Below, piece after piece: positions 1 through 6,497 of a DNA stretch of 20,411 nucleotides (positions are counted from its first letter, which is position 1; each line of letters starts with the position of its first letter). The stretch comes from an uncultured Collinsella sp. (GTDB lineage: Bacteria > Actinomycetota > Coriobacteriia > Coriobacteriales > Coriobacteriaceae), in contig UQHQ01000034.1 of NCBI GenBank assembly GCA_900540945.1, positions 1 through 20,411 of the forward strand, written 5' to 3'. The position numbers were made by a program, and so were the translations under genes. The notes beneath the pieces were generated by a model. The model was given only the letters and a program-made list of their open reading frames with translations. It had not been told where the DNA came from and searched no databases.

Positions 1-1794
1 TTTGGCTGCCCGCAACCCGGCGGCCCCCTTAGGGGCCGCCCCGCCGCTCACGCCGCGCGCCACCAGCAGCGCCTCGCCCGAAGCCTTCTTTTGGTCCAGT
101 GCCGCACGACCGGCACGCTCAAGCGTGGCGGCGTCATCAAACAGCAGGGCATCGATATCGCCGGCAAGCAGCTGCTCGACCAAGCCCTCAAGCTCACGAG
201 GGGCCTCGAGCACATCGCCCAGACGACCCGAGACATCATCGCCCAGCGCGCCCATCAGTCGGCTCACCAGCGGCGAGCTGTCAGCCATGCGGGCATCGAG
301 CTTTTTTTGGCTGGCAAGCTCCGAGCGCACCTCGGACAGCTTGTTGCGCGCCTCACTCTCGCGATTACGCAAGTCCTTCAACGCCGCACGGGCGACCTCG
401 GTGGCCTCGCGAGCATCAATCTGGGCCTGGCGGGCCTGATCGAGCGCACCGTCAAGTTCCTCAGCGCGGTCGCGACGGCTCTCGAGCGAGGCCGTGACCT
501 CCTCGAGCTGCTCGTCGATCTGCTCCAGGCGCGAGGCGTACATGTTGTCCTCGACCTCGGCGTTGCTCAGCGAGTCCTTCACCTTGGCGAGCCCGAGCGC
601 GGCGTTATCGGCCACACGCTGCACATCGCGCTGCTCGCGCGTGAGCTGCGAAATCTGATTGTCGAGCGCCACGCGACGCTCGTGGAGCTGGGCGGCGGCA
701 GGTCCGGCGGCGTCAACGTCGTCCTGGGCCTGCATGTGCGCACCGGTCACCTCCTCAAGCTGGGCACGCGCATCCTCGAGCTCCTCGACCACGCGACGAC
801 GCTGATGCTCGGAGCTCGAGATCTGGCCGCGCATGTCGGACAGGCGCGACACCATGTTGTGGCCCTTTTCCTCGAGTAGGCGCATGTCGGAGTTGATGCG
901 GCCGACCACGTCTTGCATATGACGGCGCTGCTCGCCCAGATCACCCACAAACAGGCCCTTTTCCTCGAGCATGACCTGGAGCTTCTCGAGCTCGCGCTCC
1001 TTTTCGCCCAAGCGGTATTGCGCAAGCTCAAGCTCGGCAGCGCCCTCCTTGGAGCGGCTCTCCAGGTCGTTCCACTGCGACTGCAGCGAACGAAGCTCGT
1101 CGACGGCCAGCATCTGCGTAAGCTCGTTCGCACGCGAGGACAGCTCTTTGTACTTGCGCGCGCGATCGACCTGACGCTCCAGCGGCCGCAGCTGGCGGGC
1201 GATCTCCTTATTGATGTCGCGGGCACGGGTCAGGTGCTCGTCCATCGATTTAATCTTTTTGAGCGCACGCTCCTTGCGGCGCTTGTGCTTGGAGATGCCG
1301 GCAGCCTCCTCGATCAGGGCGCGGCGCTCCTCGGGGCGGCTCTGCAAAATGGCGTCGAGCTTGCCCTGGCTGATGATGGAATGTGTATCCTTGCCCAGGC
1401 CCGAATCGTGCAGGATGTCCTGAATGTCCATCAGGCGGCACGGGCTCGAGTTGATGAGGTACTCGCTTTCGCCCGAGCGGTACATGCGACGGGTAATGGC
1501 GACCTCGTCAAAGTCGACGGGCAGCATATGGTCCGAGTTATCGAGCACCAGCGTGACCTCGGCGACACCCACCGGCTTGCGCGCCGACGAGCCCGAGAAG
1601 ATGACATCCTCCATGGCCTGGCCGCGCAGCTGCTTGGCACTCTGCTCGCCCAGGACCCACAGAATCGAGTCGGAGATGTTCGATTTTCCCGAGCCGTTGG
1701 GACCGACGATGACGGTCAGGCCCGGCTCAAATGACATATGGGCGCGGTCGGCAAACGACTTGAACCCTTTGAGCGTGAGGGACTTGAGATACAC
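1..1794 (-). CDS. smc: Chromosome partition protein SMC, N-terminal half (3' end cut by window edge)
   Basis: This is the ATPase of the SMC-ScpAB complex that compacts and segregates chromosomes. The 598 codons visible stay open to base 1, so about half of a typical ~1,180-residue SMC is present. The N-terminus reads MYLKSLTLKGFKSFADR, followed by Walker A GPNGSGKS (residues 31-38) and a Q-loop region with VLGEQSAKQLRG (about 47-58). From about residue 165 to 490 the sequence is Glu/Arg/Leu-rich coiled coil. The end enters the hinge (GRLGDVLEAP, then ALLFDDAATLERAG). The start is GTG at 1794, preceded by GAGGA and only 10 bases after the rnc stop, so the two are probably co-transcribed. Walker B and the signature motif would lie outside the window. 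The family call is secure. The hinge end contains a Gly/Ala-rich stretch encoded by a GC palindrome (19-40). Confidence 0.97.
   Translation of the reverse strand, partial: MYLKSLTLKGFKSFADRAHMSFEPGLTVIVGPNGSGKSNISDSILWVLGEQSAKQLRGQAMEDVIFSGSSARKPVGVAEVTLVLDNSDHMLPVDFDEVAITRRMYRSGESEYLINSSPCRLMDIQDILHDSGLGKDTHSIISQGKLDAILQSRPEERRALIEEAAGISKHKRRKERALKKIKSMDEHLTRARDINKEIARQLRPLERQVDRARKYKELSSRANELTQMLAVDELRSLQSQWNDLESRSKEGAAELELAQYRLGEKERELEKLQVMLEEKGLFVGDLGEQRRHMQDVVGRINSDMRLLEEKGHNMVSRLSDMRGQISSSEHQRRRVVEELEDARAQLEEVTGAHMQAQDDVDAAGPAAAQLHERRVALDNQISQLTREQRDVQRVADNAALGLAKVKDSLSNAEVEDNMYASRLEQIDEQLEEVTASLESRRDRAEELDGALDQARQAQIDAREATEVARAALKDLRNRESEARNKLSEVRSELASQKKLDARMADSSPLVSRLMGALGDDVSGRLGDVLEAPRELEGLVEQLLAGDIDALLFDDAATLERAGRAALDQKKASGEALLVARGVSGGAAPKGAAGLRAAK
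19..40. repeat. GC-rich inverted repeat inside smc
   Basis: GGCGGCCCC (19-27) and GGGGCCGCC (32-40) form a perfect 9-bp inverted repeat around CTTA. It lies inside the smc reading frame and encodes part of a Gly/Ala/Pro-rich stretch of the hinge region. It has no T-tract and is not a terminator. It may be a chance result of GCC/GGC codon use. Confidence 0.6.
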
Positions 1795-1804
1795 GGTTCC
1801 TCGC

Positions 1805-2530
1805 TTAAACAGGCTTCTTGTTAAGAATCACGCCGTTGGTGGTGTAGCCCATGCGGTCGAGCGCCTCGAGTGCAGCGGCCCCCTCGGCCTCCTTCTTGGA
1901 GGAACCGGTGCCGCGGCCCTGGCGAATACCGTCGATGAGCACCACAGCGGTAAAGGTGGGCGCATGTGCGGGGCCCTCGGAGCCGACCAGCTTATACGCG
2001 GGAGGCTCGTGGCCGTCTGCCTGCACGCACTCCTGCAAGAACGACTTGGGGTTCGCGGGGTGCTCGGCACGCTCGGTGGCCAGGTGCGGCTTAAGCGTAC
2101 GGTGGATGAACTCCGCCGCCGCATCGCAACCGGCATCCAGATACAACGCGCCCACGAGCGACTCGTAAACGTTCTCAAGCGCCGAGTGCAGGCCGCGCGC
2201 GCCGGTACCGGTCTCGGAGGCGCCAAAGATGATGATGTCGTCGATACCCAGCTCGTGCGACACCTCGGACAGCGTGGCGCCCGAGACAAGGGACACCTTC
2301 AGGCGTGTGAGCTTGCCCTCGTCAAACTCGGGATAGGACTCAAAGAGCGAACGGGCCACCACGGCGCCCAAAATGGAATCGCCCAAAAATTCAAGGCGCT
2401 CATAGCTGGCAGAGACCGGCAGGCCCTCGACGGCCGAGGGATGCGTGAGCGCCGCGCGCAGCAGCACCTTGTTATTGAACTCATGGCCCAGAATCTCCTG
2501 GGCGCGCGTGAGTCGTTCAGACAAAGCCAA
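1805..2530 (-). CDS. rnc: Ribonuclease III
   Basis: This is a double-strand-specific endoribonuclease that processes rRNA precursors and structured mRNAs. The 241-residue length fits the bacterial family. The RNase III signature ERLEFLGDS is at 44-52, giving the acidic residues E44, E47 and D51. DEGKL at 70-74 matches a second acidic site, and E123 in YESLVGALYLD is the metal-binding glutamate. The position equal to E. coli D114 is Asn here (N120), a substitution I believe is tolerated in the family. A C-terminal double-stranded RNA-binding domain spans about 161-226 (PKSFLQE to KKEAEGAAALEAL). The start is TTG at 2530, chosen because a strong AAGGAGG lies 8 bases upstream inside the end of acpP. 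Only 3 bases separate it from the acpP stop. The order acpP-rnc-smc is widely conserved. Confidence 0.97.
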   Translation of the reverse strand: MALSERLTRAQEILGHEFNNKVLLRAALTHPSAVEGLPVSASYERLEFLGDSILGAVVARSLFESYPEFDEGKLTRLKVSLVSGATLSEVSHELGIDDIIIFGASETGTGARGLHSALENVYESLVGALYLDAGCDAAAEFIHRTLKPHLATERAEHPANPKSFLQECVQADGHEPPAYKLVGSEGPAHAPTFTAVVLIDGIRQGRGTGSSKKEAEGAAALEALDRMGYTTNGVILNKKPV

Positions 2531-2533
2531 GAC

Positions 2534-2776
2534 TTAGGCCTCCTTGGCGTTTTCGATCGCGTCGACGGCGTCGGCGACAGAGTTGAGCGACAGCAGGGTC
2601 TCGTCATCGATTTCGAGGTCGAACTCGTCCTCGATGGCCGTCACCAGCTGCAGACGCTCGAGCGAATCGGCATCGAGATCGTCAAAAGTGGTCTCGTCGC
2701 TAATGTCGGCGACATCGACGCCCAGCACGTCAGCGGCGATTTCGGCGATCTTATCGAAGATTTCGGAGCGGTCCAT
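2534..2776 (-). CDS. acpP: Acyl carrier protein
   Basis: This 80-residue acidic protein carries growing acyl chains on a 4'-phosphopantetheine arm during type II fatty acid synthesis and donates acyl groups for phospholipid and other pathways. The attachment site is Ser38 in DADSLERLQLV, and the helical pattern and length match a stand-alone ACP. ATG at 2776 is preceded by AGAGGAA at suitable spacing. The gene is separated from plsX by 114 bases holding an inverted repeat and a candidate -10 box, so it may have its own promoter. High expression relative to its neighbours would be expected of this family. No fabD or fabG lies beside it, although these often flank acpP in other bacteria. Confidence 0.97.
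   Translation of the reverse strand: MDRSEIFDKIAEIAADVLGVDVADISDETTFDDLDADSLERLQLVTAIEDEFDLEIDDETLLSLNSVADAVDAIENAKEA
2539..2545 (-). promoter_or_regulatory. Shine-Dalgarno site that fixes the TTG start of rnc
   Basis: AAGGAGG on the minus strand lies within the last codons of acpP, 8 bases before TTG at 2530. It is the strongest ribosome-binding site in the neighbourhood, supports the non-ATG start, and implies tight acpP-rnc coupling. Confidence 0.8.
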
Positions 2777-2818
2777 AGCGCTTCCTCTCGTATGTCATGG
2801 AACACAACACAACACGGC

Positions 2819-2850
2819 AATCGGAGCCGCGTTGCAATACGGCTCCGATT
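2819..2850 (-). repeat. Perfect 11-bp inverted repeat in the plsX-acpP gap
   Basis: AATCGGAGCCG (2819-2829) and CGGCTCCGATT (2840-2850) pair perfectly around a 10-base loop. On the coding (minus) strand the hairpin is followed by TTG rather than a clear T-tract, so a full intrinsic terminator is doubtful. It could be an attenuator, an mRNA-stability hairpin or an operator, since it overlaps the candidate acpP promoter. Confidence 0.7.
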
Positions 2851-2876
2851 CTACCCCACACGGTACAGGTTGAGCC
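2848..2876 (-). promoter_or_regulatory. Candidate acpP promoter (-10 TAGAAT)
   Basis: On the minus strand, TAGAAT (2853-2848) is a good -10 match. At 17-bp spacing the -35 position reads GGCTCA (2876-2871), a poor match to TTGACA. Predicted initiation would fall inside the inverted repeat at 2819-2850. The same layout occurs upstream of the asp23-like gene. Confidence 0.35.
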
Positions 2877-2890
2877 ACGTAACGGGGCTC

Positions 2891-3910
2891 TTACAAAACG
2901 ATACCGTCCATGGAATTGGCAACGTCCTGGACAAGCCCGGCACGTACGGCCTGGGCCGCGGCAAGCGTACCGTTCTTGACGGCCTCGACCGACGTGGCGC
3001 CGTGGCCGATCAACACGACACCGCGCAGGCCCAGCAGAATCGCGCCGCCCTTGGCGTCGCCCGAAAGCTTGGCCTTAATCTCACGCATCTGCTTTTTGAT
3101 GAGCAGCGCGGCGATCTTGGTGCCGAGCGAGGACATAAAGGCACCCTTGAGCTCCTGCAGCAAAAACTTGGCAGCACCCTCGGTGGCCTTGAGCGCGATG
3201 TTGCCCGACATGCCGTCGGCGACCACGACGTCAAAATTGCCCGACGTAAGGTCGGTGCCCTCACAGTTGCCCACAAAGCCGGGAACCGCGGTCTTCATGG
3301 CCGGGAAGCACGACTTGGTAAAGTTGGAGCCCTTCTCGTCCTCGGTGCCGTTGGCAAGCAGGCCCACGCGGGGATGCTCAATGCCCAAAACCACCCGAGC
3401 ATAGGCAGAGCCCATCTGGGCGAAACGCACCATGTCGTCCACCGTGACATCGGGATTGGCGCCCATATCGCACAGCACCGTCAGGCCGCCGGCGCGATTG
3501 GGCAGTGCGTTGGTCAAGCACGGACGGACCGGCTGCTTCTTGCCCTCCGCCAAATACCTAAACGGCGTGACGTACGCCGTGGCGGCAGCGGTCATGGCAC
3601 CGGTCGAGCCGGCCGAGAAAAACGCGTCCGCATTGCCCTTCTTAATGGCACGGCACGCAAGCACGATCGAGGACTTGCGCTTGGTCATCACGGCGCGGAT
3701 AGGATCGTCCTCCATGCTGATGACGTCGGGGGCCTCCAAGGCCTCCACGCGGGCATGCGCTGCGGCAAAGGGGTTGACGATTTCGGCGGGACCGACGGCC
3801 AAAATCTCGATCTCGGAATCTGCCTCGAGCGCAGCCTCGATACCGTCGAGGACAACCTGGGGCCTCTCGTCTCCGCCCACAACGTCTACACAAACGCGAA
3901 CGTTACTCAT
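2891..3910 (-). CDS. plsX: Phosphate acyltransferase PlsX
   Basis: PlsX converts acyl-ACP and phosphate into acyl-phosphate, the donor used by PlsY for the first acylation of glycerol-3-phosphate at the membrane. The 339-residue length is typical. Recognisable family segments are the N-terminal VDVVGGDERP (about 8-17, where DAMGGD is usual), FFSAGSTGAM (97-106), LTVLCDMGANPD (143-154), LLANGTEDEKGS (184-195), ADGMSGNIALK, and the C-terminal LLGLRGVVLIGHG. ATG at 3910 has AAGGAG 8 bases upstream. That site sits immediately after a terminator-like hairpin. PlsX and AcpP are functional partners, so their adjacency fits. In Bacillus the gene follows fapR and precedes fabD, but none of these is here. 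rpmF upstream of plsX is common in many bacteria. Confidence 0.97.
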   Translation of the reverse strand: MSNVRVCVDVVGGDERPQVVLDGIEAALEADSEIEILAVGPAEIVNPFAAAHARVEALEAPDVISMEDDPIRAVMTKRKSSIVLACRAIKKGNADAFFSAGSTGAMTAAATAYVTPFRYLAEGKKQPVRPCLTNALPNRAGGLTVLCDMGANPDVTVDDMVRFAQMGSAYARVVLGIEHPRVGLLANGTEDEKGSNFTKSCFPAMKTAVPGFVGNCEGTDLTSGNFDVVVADGMSGNIALKATEGAAKFLLQELKGAFMSSLGTKIAALLIKKQMREIKAKLSGDAKGGAILLGLRGVVLIGHGATSVEAVKNGTLAAAQAVRAGLVQDVANSMDGIVL

Positions 3911-3928
3911 TTCATATGCTCCTTATAC

Positions 3929-3958
3929 AAAAATGGCCGACTCATTGAGCCGGCCATT
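3929..3958 (-). terminator. Intrinsic terminator or attenuator between rpmF and plsX
   Basis: On the minus strand, AATGGCCG pairs with CGGCCATT (arms 3951-3958 and 3932-3939), and one mismatch further in CTCA pairs with TGAG. The stem runs into TTTTT (3933-3929). This is terminator architecture. It sits only five bases before the plsX Shine-Dalgarno site (3924-3919), so it may act as a conditional attenuator rather than a simple operon end. Confidence 0.7.
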
Positions 3959-3961
3959 GTG

Positions 3962-3975
3962 GTTCCAGTTGGAAC
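3962..3975. promoter_or_regulatory. Palindrome in the plsX leader, possible operator
   Basis: GTTCCA-GT-TGGAAC is a 14-base inverted repeat between the rpmF stop and the terminator-like hairpin. On the minus strand a TATACT -10-like box lies upstream at 3995-3990, placing the palindrome near the predicted transcription start. No convincing -35 element is visible. A regulator-binding role is inference only. Confidence 0.35.
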
Positions 3976-3998
3976 GGCATCGTATCCAGAGTATACAG

Positions 3999-4178
3999 TT
4001 ACTCGGTAACGATAACCTCGCGGTCCTTGTAGAAACCGCAGCTGGGGCACACGTGGTGCGGGAGCTTAACAGCGCCGCAACGGGGGCACGTGGACTGAGC
4101 CGCAGCCGAGATCTTCATGTTGGCGGAACGACGGGTATGGGTGCGGATACGACCCTGCTTTTGTTTAGGTACGGGCAT
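3999..4178 (-). CDS. rpmF: 50S ribosomal protein L32
   Basis: This 59-residue protein of the large ribosomal subunit was found by reading the minus strand between plsX and the DUF177 gene. The N-terminus MPVPKQKQGRIRTHTRRSAN is the usual basic L32 start. A zinc-ribbon follows with C31-P-R-C34 and C44-P-S-C47, so this is the zinc-binding (C+) paralogue type. ATG at 4178 has AAGGAAGG upstream, and TAA is at 4001-3999. It lies 64 bases after the DUF177 gene, a pairing (yceD-rpmF) conserved widely across bacteria. A hairpin with a T-tract follows it. Confidence 0.97.
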   Translation of the reverse strand: MPVPKQKQGRIRTHTRRSANMKISAAAQSTCPRCGAVKLPHHVCPSCGFYKDREVIVTE

Positions 4179-4242
4179 AGTGACCTTCCTTATGAACTAT
4201 CCAGTGTGGCGATTACGCGCAAGTAGCGATACTACCACAGTT

Positions 4243-4797
4243 TTACTCGTCAAGCTTGAGATTCTTCAATGCTGCAAATGGATTTTCCGTGGCAGCGGCC
4301 CATTCGGCCTCCGCCTTGGCGGCGCACTCACATTGCTCGACGTTGAGATTGTTGCCGCAGGTGGGGCAAAGGCCGCGGCAATCGGGCTTGCACAGGACAA
4401 CGAACGGCGTGTCCATGACGACCGCATCGTTGATGGGCTCACCCAGATCGACGATGCGATCCTCGCCCAGCAACTCGTAGCCGTCTTCGTAGGCCTCGGG
4501 GTCCTCGGGCTCCTCAAAGAGGTAGAACTCCTCGATCTCGCCTGCGATATCAAACGAGGCGGGCTCCAGGCAGCGATCGCACTCGCCGGTGGCGTGAGCG
4601 CGGACCATGCCCGAAAGCAGAACACCGGTACCGGCGTTGGTAAAGACCACGTCGTAGGCAATGCCGTCCTGCAGCTGGTACTCCTTCTCGCCCACCGTGT
4701 AGGTGGCGACATCGACCTTGCCGGTCAGCGGGTATGAGTCTCCGGGAAACTCGAGCTGCTCGGAAAGATCGACGGTTACGCTCGGGAACTCGGCCAT
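4243..4797 (-). CDS. DUF177 (YceD-family) protein
   Basis: This is a 184-residue member of the family encoded next to rpmF in most bacteria and linked in plants and E. coli to 23S rRNA or large-subunit accumulation. Its exact molecular role is not settled. It contains two cysteine pairs: CDRC (C73, C76) and the late cluster CKPDCRGLCPTC (C136, C140, C144, C147), typical of the family and possibly metal-binding. The ATG at 4797 shares its A with the TAA of the upstream gene (TAATG), which points to translational coupling. A start 17 codons further upstream is open but lies inside the upstream gene and has no reason to be used. The C-terminus is acidic and alanine-rich. Confidence 0.93.
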   Translation of the reverse strand: MAEFPSVTVDLSEQLEFPGDSYPLTGKVDVATYTVGEKEYQLQDGIAYDVVFTNAGTGVLLSGMVRAHATGECDRCLEPASFDIAGEIEEFYLFEEPEDPEAYEDGYELLGEDRIVDLGEPINDAVVMDTPFVVLCKPDCRGLCPTCGNNLNVEQCECAAKAEAEWAAATENPFAALKNLKLDE

Positions 4798-5294
4798 TAC
4801 CACTGACCGTTCTGCTGAGCGGCGCCCTCGTTGAGCTGCTGACGGCAACGGGTGACGGTGCCGGTCAGGCTCTTAAGGTTCTCCTCGAGGTGCGTAAAGA
4901 CCTGCTCGGCGTAATCCTCGGCGGCATAGCGCGTCTCGCGCTCGTACTGCTGGGCACGGTCGCGGATGTCGTCGGCCTGCTGCTGTGCCAAGCGGACAAT
5001 TTCCTGCTCACCGGCAATGGTGAGCGCCTGCTGCTGAGCATCGGCAATGATGGAATCGGCCTGAGCGGCGGCGGAGGCCATAAGCTCCTCGCGCTCTTTG
5101 AGGATACGGCGGGACTTCTGCCACTCCTCGGGATAGCTCATGCGGATCTCATCGAGGATGTTAAAGAAGACGTCGGCGTCGATAACCTTCATCTGGGCGT
5201 TCTTGCCGAACGGCGTCTTAGCCTCTTCGATGAGCCCCTCGAGCTCGTCGACAAGACTCACGATCCTGTCGCCAGGAAAATTCTCGCCCGGCAT
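4797..5294 (-). CDS. DivIVA/SepIVA-like coiled-coil protein
   Basis: This 165-residue protein is largely helical. An N-terminal region (DRIVSLVDELEGLIEEAK, about 9-26, and VIDADVFFNILDEIRMSYPEEW, about 37-58) is followed by a long Gln/Ala/Glu-rich coiled coil (about 60-155) with a short Gln-rich tail. No signal peptide or membrane segment is seen. In mycobacteria a gene in the same position, beside the DUF177 gene, encodes SepIVA, a DivIVA-domain septation factor. By context and architecture this is probably its counterpart, acting in division or cell-wall placement. That is inference, since coiled coils align poorly. The start is ATG at 5294 because AAAGGAG lies 5 bases upstream; the open frame extends to 5318 but would run through that site. 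A promoter probably lies between 5295 and 5354, but I cannot define it. Confidence 0.75.
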   Translation of the reverse strand: MPGENFPGDRIVSLVDELEGLIEEAKTPFGKNAQMKVIDADVFFNILDEIRMSYPEEWQKSRRILKEREELMASAAAQADSIIADAQQQALTIAGEQEIVRLAQQQADDIRDRAQQYERETRYAAEDYAEQVFTHLEENLKSLTGTVTRCRQQLNEGAAQQNGQW

Positions 5295-5299
5295 CCGGT

Positions 5300-5306
5300 C
5301 TCCTTT
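5300..5306 (-). promoter_or_regulatory. Shine-Dalgarno site that fixes the start at 5294
   Basis: AAAGGAG on the minus strand is 5 bases before ATG at 5294. Using the upstream in-frame ATGs (5318 or 5309) would place this site inside the coding region, so the shorter protein is preferred. Confidence 0.75.
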
Positions 5307-5354
5307 CATAGGTAACATATCATCGTGTTAGTTTACCACATGCCACCAGGCAAT

Positions 5355-5380
5355 AAAAAACGTCACGAAAAGCGATGTTT
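5355..5380 (-). terminator. Possible terminator overlapping the coaD stop codon
   Basis: On the minus strand AAACATCGC (5380-5372) can pair with GTGACGTTT (5366-5358), with one mismatch and one G-U pair, around TTTTC. It is followed by further Ts (5357-5355). The stem is weak and A/T-rich, so this is a tentative end for the asp23-to-coaD unit. Confidence 0.35.
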
Positions 5381-5860
5381 GAGTGCTTCGACCACGTTGG
5401 GCGGCACAAACGTCGACACGTCGCTGCCAAGCGACGCGATCTGACGCACCACCGAACTCGAGATATAGCCGTACTGCGGAGCACTCATGACAAAGATGGA
5501 CTCCAGCTCGCTATCCAGGCGATAGTTGAGGTCGGCCTGCTGCAACTCGTACTCAAAGTCGGTCATGGCGCGCAGACCCTTAACGACGGCACCCGCCCTC
5601 TGTTCACGTGCAAAGTCGACCAGCAGGCCGGTGAAGGGCAGTACCTCGACGCCGTCCAAATCACCGAGGGCCTCGCGGGCCAGCGCCACGCGCTCGTCGA
5701 GCATAAAGGTGGTACCCACGCCGTTTTTACCCTGCGATTCGGCCACGGCGACGATCACGCTGGGAAAGATACGGCGAGCTCGGCGGATCACGTCGATATG
5801 GCCAAAGGTGATGGGATCGAAGGTGCCCGGGACGATTACGCGGTTGATGGTGTCATTCAT
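5363..5860 (-). CDS. coaD: Phosphopantetheine adenylyltransferase
   Basis: CoaD transfers AMP from ATP to 4'-phosphopantetheine, making dephospho-CoA in coenzyme A synthesis. The 165-residue length is typical. The nucleotidyltransferase motif is GTFDPITFGHIDVI (12-25, with T18 and H21 of the TxGH motif). GLRAMTDFEYE (95-105) and ISSSVVR (133-139) are the other family blocks, with Ser in place of the usual Thr in ISST. ATG at 5860 has GGAGG 6 bases upstream and overlaps the rsmD stop by 8 bases (ATGAATGA). An extended frame upstream to 6112 lies over rsmD in another frame and is rejected. The rsmD-coaD pair is conserved in many bacteria. CoaD products ultimately feed the pantetheine arm of the ACP encoded 3 kb downstream. 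Confidence 0.97.
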   Translation of the reverse strand: MNDTINRVIVPGTFDPITFGHIDVIRRARRIFPSVIVAVAESQGKNGVGTTFMLDERVALAREALGDLDGVEVLPFTGLLVDFAREQRAGAVVKGLRAMTDFEYELQQADLNYRLDSELESIFVMSAPQYGYISSSVVRQIASLGSDVSTFVPPNVVEALKHRFS

Positions 5861-6497
5861 GGGTGTCCTCCGAAGGCACATCCTCGTCATTTTCGTTCTC
5901 GTCAGCATGGCCGTTCTCGTCCTCGGCCACCCAGCGCAGCAAGTCAACCGAGGTAATGCCGTAGCGCTTCTCTCGCACGGTCTTAAAACAAGCCGGATGA
6001 GCACCTGCATCGGCTGCAGCATGCTCAAAAAGGGCAAAGGCCCCGGGCGCCAGCAGTCCCTGCTGGGAAAGATTTTGCAGCAGCTCCTCGACCGGCTCGG
6101 CGCCAAAGGCATAGGGCGGGTCGAGCAAGATCAGGCCAAAGGGACCACCCGGCACACGGCCGCGCGAGGCGCTCGCCAACACATCACCGGTAACGACACG
6201 CCAACGCGAGCGGTCGCGGCACAGCGACTCGATATTCTTGGTGATCAGACGGGCGGCATTGCGATCGATCTCGAACGTGGTGAGCGAGCGGGCGCCACGC
6301 GAGAGCATCTCGATTCCCAGGGCGCCGGAGCCGCCAAAGGCGTCCAGCACGCGGACCTCGTCCAGATCGAAGTCGAACGCCGACATGACCATGGACGCGC
6401 ATGCCTCGCGCACGCGATCGGTCGTGGGACGGGTGACATCGCGCCCACGCGGCTCTTCGATCTTGCGGCCGCGCCATTCACCGCCGATGATTCTCAT
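5853..6497 (-). CDS. rsmD: 16S rRNA (guanine-966-N2)-methyltransferase RsmD
   Basis: RsmD methylates G966 (E. coli numbering) of 16S rRNA using S-adenosylmethionine. The N-terminus MRIIGGEWRGRKI and TRPTTDRVREA (22-32) are family hallmarks. The SAM-binding loop is DAFGGSGALGIE (52-63), and the catalytic motif IV is DPPYAFG (126-132). The ATG at 6497 overlaps the recG stop as ATGA, and AAGGAGG plus a second GGAGG lie just before it in the recG end. The core protein ends near residue 190. After it comes a strongly acidic tail of about 24 residues (DENGHADENENDEDVPSED), which is unusual for RsmD and probably disordered. The gene overlaps coaD by 8 bases. Confidence 0.95.
   Translation of the reverse strand: MRIIGGEWRGRKIEEPRGRDVTRPTTDRVREACASMVMSAFDFDLDEVRVLDAFGGSGALGIEMLSRGARSLTTFEIDRNAARLITKNIESLCRDRSRWRVVTGDVLASASRGRVPGGPFGLILLDPPYAFGAEPVEELLQNLSQQGLLAPGAFALFEHAAADAGAHPACFKTVREKRYGITSVDLLRWVAEDENGHADENENDEDVPSEDTHE

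Noticed and set aside
1424..4009. Very long plus-strand open frame (861 codons) opposite smc, rnc, acpP and plsX
   Set aside because: It runs antisense across four well-identified genes and their gaps, has no recognisable domain, and its openness follows from GC-biased codons on the other strand.
4798..4848. 17-codon upstream extension of the DUF177 gene
   Set aside because: It lies inside the upstream gene in another frame; the TAATG junction gives a natural start at 4797.
5861..6112. N-terminal extension of coaD
   Set aside because: It overlaps rsmD in another frame; the family start MNDTINRVIVPGTFDP at 5860 has a GGAGG site.
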